From the NCBI GenBank assembly GCA_018713165.1, contig DVFR01000032.1, positions 1 to 64,000 of the forward strand: a stretch of DNA of 64,000 nucleotides, given 5' to 3'. This stretch comes from Candidatus Coproplasma stercoravium. Its GTDB lineage: Bacteria > Bacillota > Clostridia > Christensenellales > Borkfalkiaceae. The notes below the pieces were generated by a model. That model had not been told where the DNA came from. It saw only the letters and a program-made list of their open reading frames with translations, and ran no database searches. Every line of letters starts with the position of its first letter. Within the stretch, counting starts at the first letter, position 1. This document shows, piece after piece, positions 8,327-15,193 of the stretch. The translations under genes and the position numbers were made by a program.

Positions 8327-9493
8327 TTATCCGCCGTTTGCGGCAAAGCGACGGGGTTCCGCGCTTACTCCTCTTCGAAAAGTATGAGCCAGTCGGAGGT
8401 CGCCCTTGTAAGTATAGACCATATAATAGTTATCGCCGCCAAAGGCGCAGATATAGTGAGAAAGAATTTTATTGTTCAGAACAGTTTCGTTCATCGGTCG
8501 GCCTTTGGTAAAATTCAGCCGCTTCATGATAGCGAACAGATACTGAACCTCCGCGCCGCCGGGCGAATGCAGCGCGTATTCCCACGTTTCGCGGCAGCCG
8601 TACGCGCCGCGCCCGTCTTTGCTGAACTGGATAATCGCGTTGTTCCCGTATGTAAAGCCGCACGCGCCCGCAAGTACCGACCAATACATATACCTGCGCA
8701 CGTGCCTTGCCTCCCAATAGGGTTCCATAGGGTCGTGCAGCCCCTGCACTATCCCCTCGTAAGAGGGCTCGGCGTCGAGGCAGGGCTTTTTTATTTTGTA
8801 CGAGAAATTTTTGAGCACGTACTTGTAGTTGTCCTCGCCGAACGCGTCCTCGTTTTGCAGGTTATTGTCGTCCCACGATGACAGAGTAAGCTGGTCGTAG
8901 CGGCGGTGACCCGACTGGAACATGTTGAAGTCGAGCCACGGCGCGTCGTTAAACCACAGGTATGAACCCGTTCTGCCGAACGGGTGAAAGGTGACGAGCT
9001 TTTCGGGCGTGTTTTCTTTAAGTTTTTTGCCTATTTTATCAAACAGCGCAAAATTCACGTCACCCCTCACGTCGCCGCCGACCACCCAGATAACGTTATC
9101 GTATTTGCCCAGCCGCCTGCTCACCAAATCCACGTATTCCATGATTTCCTCTTCGGTCATGAGCGCATTTTTGACAAGGCTCCCCCAGAGCAGCAAAACA
9201 GCAAAGTACATTCCGAGCGAAGCCGCATACTCCAGAGCGAACGACACCTTTGCGAAATACTCTTCCGAATAAACGTCGGCTCTTTCGTGCGGCATCTCGT
9301 TTATGTCGCGGCTCTTGTCGCTTGAATAGTTGAGGACGACCTGTATGACGTTGTAACCGAGCAGGCTCCTGTTTTTAAGATAGCGCGCAATCTCCTCTCT
9401 TCCGAGATTATAAAACATCAGCCACGCGGTATCGCCCTGCCAATAGAACGGACTGCCGTCTTTATAGATATAATTTCCCTTTATCTGCAACAT
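8327..9493 (-). CDS. DUF4038/GH140-type glycoside hydrolase, possibly C-terminally truncated
   Basis: The N-terminal half matches DUF4038 (GDTAWLMFYNLGREEI, GYNVIQVVLNY, VIWVVGGDV, ACGFTYGNNAI), the TIM-barrel family that includes GH140 apiosidases acting on plant rhamnogalacturonan-II. I take the ATG at 9493 (388 residues), because GGAGG lies nine bases before it; the track start adds 20 residues without a site. No signal peptide is visible, so it is probably cytoplasmic. In family members I know, a small beta domain ending in a YDPRTG-like motif follows, whereas here the frame ends in an arginine-rich tail just after MVYTYKGD. A truncation or late frameshift is likely. Confidence 0.75.
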   Translation of the reverse strand: MLQIKGNYIYKDGSPFYWQGDTAWLMFYNLGREEIARYLKNRSLLGYNVIQVVLNYSSDKSRDINEMPHERADVYSEEYFAKVSFALEYAASLGMYFAVLLLWGSLVKNALMTEEEIMEYVDLVSRRLGKYDNVIWVVGGDVRGDVNFALFDKIGKKLKENTPEKLVTFHPFGRTGSYLWFNDAPWLDFNMFQSGHRRYDQLTLSSWDDNNLQNEDAFGEDNYKYVLKNFSYKIKKPCLDAEPSYEGIVQGLHDPMEPYWEARHVRRYMYWSVLAGACGFTYGNNAIIQFSKDGRGAYGCRETWEYALHSPGGAEVQYLFAIMKRLNFTKGRPMNETVLNNKILSHYICAFGGDNYYMVYTYKGDLRLAHTFRRGVSAEPRRFAANGG

Positions 9494-9577
9494 AAGTTGC
9501 ATCCTCCGCGGTTTGTTTGTATACATAATACATTGCGGCGGGATATAAGTCAATATTCAGCGATTATTTTTAAAAAT

Positions 9578-9629
9578 AAAAGCGCGGCGCGCCTTGCAGA
9601 AAATTTTGCAAGGCGCGCCGCGCTTTTTT
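9578..9629. terminator. Hairpin terminator
   Basis: AAAAGCGCGGCGCGCCTTGCA pairs with its complement across an 8-nt loop and is followed by T6 on the plus strand. It lies downstream of the sigma operon and upstream of the glycosidase, both on minus, where the flanking A run also gives U residues. Confidence 0.8.
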
Positions 9630-9659
9630 CACGCTGTCTGCAAATAGCAGACGGTAAAT

Positions 9660-10028
9660 TTATTTATCGTGACGCTTTATATATACCTTTACCGAGCAGC
9701 CGTCGGAAAATACGTTGCCCGAGCAGATAGTTTTTACTATATAAAAACCTCTCCCGCTCTCCGCAAAGACATCGGGGAGCGTTGCGGCGACCTTTGTGCC
9801 GTCGGTGTTTTCCGAAGAAACGCAGATGACGATGTTGTCCGCGTTTACCCCGCCTTCGAAGTTCGCTGTTTCGCCGAGATGGCGAATCACGTTGGTTATG
9901 AGTTCGCAGGAAACAAGGCGGCTGTCGAATACGTCGTCATCGGTAACGCCGAAACTGCGCAGAAATTCCAGAAAGGGTTTCAGGCAGTCGTTCATATTCT
10001 TTAAATTGTCCACCTTGAAAGTAATCAT
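9660..10028 (-). CDS. RsbW/SpoIIAB-like ATPase-fold protein, fourth gene of sigma operon
   Basis: Residues about 40-54 (RLVSCELITNVIRH) match the N box of GHKL anti-sigma kinases including its asparagine, and ESGRGFYIVKTI matches the second glycine box. The first glycine box (normally DxGxG) is not recognisable; the stretch after VICVSSENTDG goes straight to the ESGRGF segment. Members bind their sigma factor and phosphorylate the STAS antagonist. At 122 residues it is slightly short. The start overlaps the sigma factor stop by ATGA, a position not used in canonical spoIIA or sigB operons. Anti-sigma function is inference from fold and context. Confidence 0.7.
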   Translation of the reverse strand: MITFKVDNLKNMNDCLKPFLEFLRSFGVTDDDVFDSRLVSCELITNVIRHLGETANFEGGVNADNIVICVSSENTDGTKVAATLPDVFAESGRGFYIVKTICSGNVFSDGCSVKVYIKRHDK

Positions 10029-10753
10029 TGCGATAACGCTTCCTTTAATTTTTCGACAATTTTGCGCTCCGCGCGCGAAACGAACATCTGGCTTACGCCG
10101 AGAATTTTGCCTACCTCCGACTGCGACTTGCCCTGCACGAATCTCAGGGCAACGACCTTCTGTTCGGTGGGCGTAAGCTTTTTTATCTCGTCTTTGAGCG
10201 ACTGCGCGTCGTCGAACTTCTCAAACGAGTCGACGGGGTCGGGGATAACGTCGTATAAAAGTCCGTCGCCGTCCTCGCTGGTCACCGTGCCGTCGAGGCT
10301 TATCGGGTGGCGGCTCTCCATTGCCTCCATCACCGCCTCTTCGCTCTCCCCGAGCTTTTCGGCAAGCTGTTTTACGGTGGGCTTTACGCCGTGTTCTTTA
10401 AAATATTCGTTTGTTTCGTTCTTTATCTTCGCGCCGAGGGTGTATATCCTGCGGGGCAGGCGCACCGAGCGCGAATAATCGCGGAAATAGTTTTTTATCA
10501 TGCCCGTAATCGTCGGCGTAACGTACGTCGTGAACTGGTTGCCGAGCGACGGGTCAAACTTCTCCACGCCGAGAATGAGCGCTTCCGACGCAACCTGCAA
10601 CAGGTCGTCGTATTCCACGCCCCTGCCCGCAAATTTTTTTGCGAGGATTTCGGCTATGTACATGTAGTTTTCGACGAGCTTGTTGCGTATCTTAACGTCG
10701 TGCGTTTTCTGATATTCGCTGAACAGCCCGTTTGCCTGTTCGTTAGTCATCAT
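10025..10753 (-). CDS. SigB/SigF/SigG-family RNA polymerase sigma factor
   Basis: Sigma region 2 (YDDLLQVASEALILGVEKFDPSLGNQFTTY read in pieces), region 3 (KPTVKQLAEKLGESEEAV) and region 4 (LTPTEQKVVALRFVQGKSQSEVGKILG) are complete in 242 residues, the usual size of SigB/SigF-type factors. The start overlaps the upstream gene by ATGA and the stop overlaps the downstream gene by ATGA. With a STAS protein and ATPase-like proteins in the same operon, partner-switching control is the likely mode. Whether the regulon is stress, envelope or sporulation cannot be told from this window; no sporulation genes are nearby. Confidence 0.9.
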   Translation of the reverse strand: MMTNEQANGLFSEYQKTHDVKIRNKLVENYMYIAEILAKKFAGRGVEYDDLLQVASEALILGVEKFDPSLGNQFTTYVTPTITGMIKNYFRDYSRSVRLPRRIYTLGAKIKNETNEYFKEHGVKPTVKQLAEKLGESEEAVMEAMESRHPISLDGTVTSEDGDGLLYDVIPDPVDSFEKFDDAQSLKDEIKKLTPTEQKVVALRFVQGKSQSEVGKILGVSQMFVSRAERKIVEKLKEALSQ

Positions 10754-11097
10754 AATTCGAGAGTGACAGAGTTTATAACGCCGTCCCGTTTATCTATGCC
10801 GCACTTTTCGACGAGCGCGCCTATGAGGGCAAGTGAAAGGTCGTTGTCTGCTTCGGCAGGGGTGCCGCCGTTGCCCGCAAGCACGGCTTTTACTCCGCCG
10901 TCGGCGCTGAAAACGGCGGTGACGCTCTCAAAGCCGCAGTTCTTTAAAATAAGCGCGCTTTCGGTCACGCACACCTTAAAATCTTCGGCCGCGTCGACGT
11001 CCTTATCCGCTATCGAGCAAAGCGCCCCCGCGACTAACCTTAAAGCCGTATAAAACTCGCTGTCGGCGAGATTGAATTTAACCGATAATTCTTTCAT
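10750..11097 (-). CDS. Degenerate RsbW/SpoIIAB-like anti-sigma protein
   Basis: The gene sits between a STAS gene and the sigma gene, exactly where spoIIAB/rsbW is expected, and residues 1-70 follow that fold (VTESALILKNCGF aligns with the N-box helix). The asparagine that chelates Mg-ATP is replaced by isoleucine, and neither glycine box is convincing, so kinase activity seems unlikely. The ATG at 11097 overlaps the STAS stop (TGATG) and is preferred over the longer track start; the product has 115 residues. It could still bind the sigma factor or the STAS protein. Confidence 0.65.
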   Translation of the reverse strand: MKELSVKFNLADSEFYTALRLVAGALCSIADKDVDAAEDFKVCVTESALILKNCGFESVTAVFSADGGVKAVLAGNGGTPAEADNDLSLALIGALVEKCGIDKRDGVINSVTLEL

Positions 11098-11405
11098 CAG
11101 TCTATCTCCATAATGCTGTCGAGCGCGCAAATCTGGAAGAGTTTTTTAATTCTCGGCTGCACGTTGCGAAGTCTGAACGTGTGTCCGTCCTCCCTTAAAT
11201 GCTTGAAAATCTTTACAAACGTGCCGAGAGTCGTGCTGTCGATAAAAGTGAGCGCGGCGCAGTCGAACACGATGTCCTTTTTGTCGTGGGCATAGATTGC
11301 GCTGACCTGGGCATAGAAATCGTCGACGCTGGCTGAGTCTATCTCGCCCGAGAGGGCAATCACAAGCTTTTCGTCGGCGGAAATGAGTTTTACCTGCTGA
11401 ATCAT
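11097..11405 (-). CDS. STAS-domain anti-sigma factor antagonist
   Basis: The 102-residue protein is a complete STAS domain (LVIALSGEIDSASVDDF, IVFDCAALTFIDSTTLG). The serine of DSTTLG is in the place phosphorylated in SpoIIAA and RsbV. In the known mechanism the dephosphorylated form captures the anti-sigma kinase and frees the sigma factor. It is the first of four overlapping genes, with AGGAG upstream of the ATG. Confidence 0.9.
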   Translation of the reverse strand: MIQQVKLISADEKLVIALSGEIDSASVDDFYAQVSAIYAHDKKDIVFDCAALTFIDSTTLGTFVKIFKHLREDGHTFRLRNVQPRIKKLFQICALDSIMEID

Positions 11406-11663
11406 ATATATCTCCTGAATGCGCGGCTGCCGCGCCTTTCATATATTTATTTATAAACCTCAAAACGGCGGCAAAAACAGCCGCAGAGCAATTTGTAACG
11501 CGCACCGCTCCGATTTTTCACAAAAATTTTAAAGTGTGCGCAAAATGCAGAGCTTATATGCAGAATATACATAAAATGGCAATTTTATACATATTATATG
11601 CATATTTATACATAAAACACTTCACTGTATTAAAGTGAATGCCGTCCCTTGCAGGGAATTTGT
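11406..11663. other. AT-rich intergenic region upstream of two divergent units
   Basis: No coding frame with a ribosome site. It must hold the promoter of the sigma operon (minus); I see no clear consensus for it, compatible with use of an alternative sigma factor. Confidence 0.5.
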
Positions 11664-11692
11664 TTGACAAATAAGGGTAATTGTGGTATGAT
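11664..11692 (+). promoter_or_regulatory. Promoter of citrate synthase
   Basis: TTGACA (11664-11669), 17 bp, TATGAT (11687-11692), about 40 nt before the TTG start codon. Confidence 0.85.
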
Positions 11693-11733
11693 TAACTAAA
11701 TTACCGCAATTTTATGCAATTGGAGCTTATATT

Positions 11734-13110
11734 TTGGATTTTAATGAAGCGAACCTCTTAGTCAAATATTCATACATGATTTCCGAGCTGGCGGAAAAAT
11801 CGGCGCTGTCCAACAGGATAGACCCGTCGCTGTACGCAAAGTACGACGTCAAGCGCGGCTTGAGAGAGAGCAATGGCAAGGGTGTTCTGTGCGGACTTAC
11901 CGAAATTTCGGAAGTCACGTCATGGAAGGAAGAGAACGGCAAAAGAACAGAAATACCCGGCATACTGTGCTACCAGGGTTACAACGTAAGGGACCTGGTT
12001 AAAAACTGCATAGCAGAAAACAGATTCGGCTTTGAAGAGACCGTATATCTTCTCCTGTTCGGCAAACTGCCGAACAAAAGGGAATTCGAGGAGTTCTCGG
12101 AGATGCTCTCCGAATTTTCGGTGTTGCCGCGCAACTTCGTGCGCGACGTCATTATGAAGTCGCCCTCGAAAGACATGATGAACATGCTTGCGCGCTGTGT
12201 TTTAAACCTTTACAGCTACGACCCCGACCCCGACAACGTGGGCATCGCCAACGTTCTGCGCCAGTGCATACAGCTCATCGCGCAGTTCCCCATGCTCGCG
12301 ATATATTCGTACAGGGTGTACCGTTACTACAACACGAACGACGGCTCGCTGATAATTCACAAGCCCAAGTCCGAATACTCCACGGCGCAGAACATTTTGC
12401 ACATACTGCGCAAAGACAGCGAGTTTTCCGACCTCGAAGCAAAAGTTTTAGACATCTCGCTCATTCTGCACGCCGACCACGGCGGCGGCAACAACTCCAC
12501 CTTCACCACGCACGTCGTAACCTCTTCGGGCACGGATACGTACTCGTCGATGGCGGCGTCGCTCGGCTCGCTGAAAGGCCCCAAACACGGCGGCGCGAAC
12601 ATCAAAGTTATGCAGATGATGCAGAACATAAAGGAGAACGTGCGCGACTGGTCTGAAAAGAGCGTAACCGACTACATAGACAAGATTTTAAAGAAGGAAG
12701 TGTTCGACCACGCCGGGCTTGTATATGGTATGGGTCACGCCGTATATACCCTCTCCGACCCGAGGGCGGAGATATTGAAGCTTTACGCCGAAAAGCTCGC
12801 CGTAGAGAAACACAGGGAAGAGGAATATCACCTCTACGAAACGGTGGAGAACGCGGCCAAGAAGCTGATAAACGAACAGCACAAGCTTTCAAAGCCCGTG
12901 TGCGCCAACGTCGACCTCTATTCGGGCTTCGTATATTCGATGCTCAATCTCCCGACCGACTTATACACGCCGCTGTTTGCAATCTCGCGCGTGGCGGGCT
13001 GGAGCGCGCACCGCATGGAGGAACTCATCAACGGCAACCGCATAATACGCCCCTCCTACCACTGCGTAAAGTCAGACCAGACCTATATTCCCATGGATGA
13101 AAGGGAGTAA
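11734..13110 (+). CDS. gltA: Citrate synthase
   Basis: The enzyme condenses oxaloacetate and acetyl-CoA to citrate. ILHADHGGGNNSTF and LGSLKGPKHGGAN carry the catalytic histidines, and YGMGHAVYTLSDPR with a late aspartate region (DLYSGFVYSML) completes the family pattern. At 458 residues it resembles the longer Clostridia form rather than the 370-residue Bacillus enzyme. The start is TTG with GGAG eight bases upstream. It stands alone with promoter and terminator. No other TCA genes are in the window, so glutamate synthesis is the probable purpose; a methylcitrate or re-citrate role is less likely. Confidence 0.93.
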   Translation: MDFNEANLLVKYSYMISELAEKSALSNRIDPSLYAKYDVKRGLRESNGKGVLCGLTEISEVTSWKEENGKRTEIPGILCYQGYNVRDLVKNCIAENRFGFEETVYLLLFGKLPNKREFEEFSEMLSEFSVLPRNFVRDVIMKSPSKDMMNMLARCVLNLYSYDPDPDNVGIANVLRQCIQLIAQFPMLAIYSYRVYRYYNTNDGSLIIHKPKSEYSTAQNILHILRKDSEFSDLEAKVLDISLILHADHGGGNNSTFTTHVVTSSGTDTYSSMAASLGSLKGPKHGGANIKVMQMMQNIKENVRDWSEKSVTDYIDKILKKEVFDHAGLVYGMGHAVYTLSDPRAEILKLYAEKLAVEKHREEEYHLYETVENAAKKLINEQHKLSKPVCANVDLYSGFVYSMLNLPTDLYTPLFAISRVAGWSAHRMEELINGNRIIRPSYHCVKSDQTYIPMDERE

Positions 13111-13118
13111 GAAAGGAA

Positions 13119-13297
13119 TTCACGAATTTTTACGGCTGGCCGAGCCGTAAAAATCCCGTGACTTTGAAAAACTAAGTTTCTCTGTCGGCGATATTTTAGG
13201 GCCCACTATTATATAATCGCCGACATTCACTTCCAGTCAGCCTGCTGACGCAGCAAATTGTGTCGCGCTTATCGGCGAACTAAATTCGCCTTGCGCA
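13119..13297 (+). repeat. Structured intergenic element, copy A
   Basis: A 179-nt element begins nine bases after the citrate synthase stop. It contains five successive hairpins and ends in GGCGAACTAAATTCGCC TTGCGCA. The same order of hairpins occurs at 24121-24300, 43120-43296 and 42786-42960. Its stems differ from the other copies in both arms (TCGGCGAT/ATCGCCGA instead of TCGCGCGAC/GTCGCGCGA), so pairing is preserved. Confidence 0.85.
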
Positions 13298-13325
13298 AAG
13301 TTATTATTTTAAAAATAGTAAGTCG

Positions 13326-13361
13326 CCGCCCGCGCAGGTTTGCGCGGGCGGTTTGTTTTTT
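13326..13361 (+). terminator. Terminator downstream of citrate synthase and copy A
   Basis: CCGCCCGCGC / GCGCGGGCGG stem followed by a T-rich tract. Confidence 0.85.
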
Positions 13362-13421
13362 CATATATTTCTAATTTAGCGCCTGATATGCCGCGATGAA
13401 CGGCATATACGGCGCTTTTGG

Positions 13422-14282
13422 TTACTCGAAGTCTTTGCCGCGGGTTTTAAAAAACTCGTAATACGTTCGCACGTTTTTAAGCTCCGTCCACTTTTTTATG
13501 CTCACGGGAGAATCGTCCATGTCGTATATGCGCGCGCCGCGCATGGAGAGAATGAAGGGCGAATGGGTCGCGATTATAAACTGGCAACCGTAAAAGCGCG
13601 CGCTGTCGCATAAAAAGTCGCACAATCTTAATTGCAGGTCGGGCGCGAGGCTGTTTTCGGGCTCGTCCAGAAGATACAGCCCGCCGTCCTTTATCTTCTG
13701 CGTAAAGTAGTAAAACGCGCTCTCACCGTTGGACTGTTCCTTTATGTTTTCGCCCAGTCTGCTCTTTACAAACTTCGACTGGGTGAGCCTGCGCGAGGCG
13801 ACGATATCTTTCAGCCGCTCATAATCGTCAAGCGAGCGCACGGACGAAAGTTCGCGCTTATTGCGGTTGTATTCCTCGAAAAGTTCCTCGCGGCGCATGT
13901 CTACGCCCTCGTTTACCGCGCGTATGTCGAGCATATACGAAAAGACGTCGTCGCTCGTTATAACGGCGCTGTGCGCGGGAATGTCGCGCTCGCGGCCGAA
14001 GGAGCACATTTTTAAATAGTCGCCGAAAAAAGACGAGCGGTTGAAGAGCGTTCCGCGGGAGAGGGCGAGTTTTTCGGCGATGACGTTGAGCGCCGTAGTC
14101 TTGCCCGAGCCGTTGCCTCCGCACAGAATGGTAACTTCGGTAAAGTTGAGTTCGCTTAAACCGCCTCGGGAGAGCACGAAAAAGGGATACATCGTGTTGT
14201 AACACGTGCGCTTGACGTTGTTTAAACGAAAGCTGTATTCGCTGTCCCACGAAGGGAATCTGAAAGATGAGAGATAAATCAT
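13422..14282 (-). CDS. AAA-family ATPase (ABC/SMC-like, AAA_21 type)
   Basis: The Walker A motif is GGNGSGKTT, Walker B is LYLLDEPENSLAP, and IATHSPF forms the H-loop, with a SNGES signature-like segment before Walker B. The 286 residues have no membrane part. Such stand-alone ATPases resemble predicted ATP-binding proteins of the OLD/RecF-like group, several of which act with toxins or nucleases, but no partner nuclease is encoded beside it. I chose the ATG at 14282, preceded by GGGGG at eight bases, not the upstream track start. Function is unknown. Confidence 0.8.
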   Translation of the reverse strand: MIYLSSFRFPSWDSEYSFRLNNVKRTCYNTMYPFFVLSRGGLSELNFTEVTILCGGNGSGKTTALNVIAEKLALSRGTLFNRSSFFGDYLKMCSFGRERDIPAHSAVITSDDVFSYMLDIRAVNEGVDMRREELFEEYNRNKRELSSVRSLDDYERLKDIVASRRLTQSKFVKSRLGENIKEQSNGESAFYYFTQKIKDGGLYLLDEPENSLAPDLQLRLCDFLCDSARFYGCQFIIATHSPFILSMRGARIYDMDDSPVSIKKWTELKNVRTYYEFFKTRGKDFE

Positions 14283-14320
14283 ATGCAATTCCCCCGCATA
14301 TATGCCGCAACCATTTAACT

Positions 14321-15139
14321 TCACACGCTCGGAACGAAGGAGCTTTCAAAAACTTTGCCGCTCAGATATGCAAGTTTTCCGCCGCAGTCAAACGAGAGCG
14401 ATTTTGAAACGAGCCGCTGGCGGCGCGCGCCGTACTTATCGTTGAGCGTGCGGTCGCCGTACTTCTCGTCGCCGAGGAGCGGGCAGCCGATATGCGCCAT
14501 ATGCGCGCGAATCTGGTGCGTTTTGCCCGTGTGCAGCGCAATTTCGGCAAGCGCAAGCTCGCCCTCCGCCTTAACCACCCTGTATTCGGTAACTATCTGT
14601 ACAAAGCCGCGGCGTGGCGCATCGCTGACCTCCACCTCCGCCCGCTTTTCGTCCTTTTTAAGGTATGCGGTCAGCACTCCGCCCGCCCTTTTAAAGTTAT
14701 TTTTGCACAAGGCAAGGTATGTTTTTTTAACGCGCCGCTCTTTGAAAGCGCTTACAAGCTCGCTTTCCGCCGCGCGGTTTTTTGCAAATACAATCGCGCC
14801 CTCGGTGTTCCTGTCGAGGCGGTGGACGGCATAAAATTCGCCCTTTTCCGAAAGTTCACACAAGAGCGCCTCGGTGGAAACGCCCGAAAATTTATCGCAG
14901 ACGACTATGTTTTCGTCGGCATATATCACGCGGTGACTTGCCTTTTCCTCCTGCGCGGGGGTGGTATAATAGACGACCTCGTCGCCCGCACGGAGCGGCA
15001 CGTTTTTGCCCGTGCGCACGCCGTTTACCCTTATATCTTTGGCACGCAAAAGCGCCGCAAAGGCAAAACTGCCCTGCGGATATACCGAATCGGTAAAAGT
15101 TTTTAAGTCGGCTGCCGCCGTCACGGTAAATTTTTTCAT
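14321..15139 (-). CDS. RluA-family rRNA/tRNA pseudouridine synthase
   Basis: An N-terminal S4-like RNA-binding segment (ALLRAKDIRVNGVRTGKNVPL) precedes the catalytic domain with HRLDRNTEG, where the aspartate is the nucleophile, and the later TGKTHQIRAHMAHIG. The enzyme isomerises uridine to pseudouridine in RNA; the exact site cannot be told between RluC, RluD and related types. The track start at 15187 is a TTG without a site, so I use the ATG at 15139 (272 residues); its ribosome site is weak. It follows FeoB with a short gap. Confidence 0.88.
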   Translation of the reverse strand: MKKFTVTAAADLKTFTDSVYPQGSFAFAALLRAKDIRVNGVRTGKNVPLRAGDEVVYYTTPAQEEKASHRVIYADENIVVCDKFSGVSTEALLCELSEKGEFYAVHRLDRNTEGAIVFAKNRAAESELVSAFKERRVKKTYLALCKNNFKRAGGVLTAYLKKDEKRAEVEVSDAPRRGFVQIVTEYRVVKAEGELALAEIALHTGKTHQIRAHMAHIGCPLLGDEKYGDRTLNDKYGARRQRLVSKSLSFDCGGKLAYLSGKVFESSFVPSV

Positions 15140-15193
15140 CGGAAAATTTTTATCCTTAATGTAAAAAGAACGCGGAATATGCCGCAACGAAGC

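Noticed and set aside
9660-11405. Canonical spoIIAA-spoIIAB-sigF sporulation operon
   Set aside because: The ATPase protein before sigma lacks ATP-site residues, a fourth gene is present, and no other sporulation genes are in the window, so the sporulation name was not applied.
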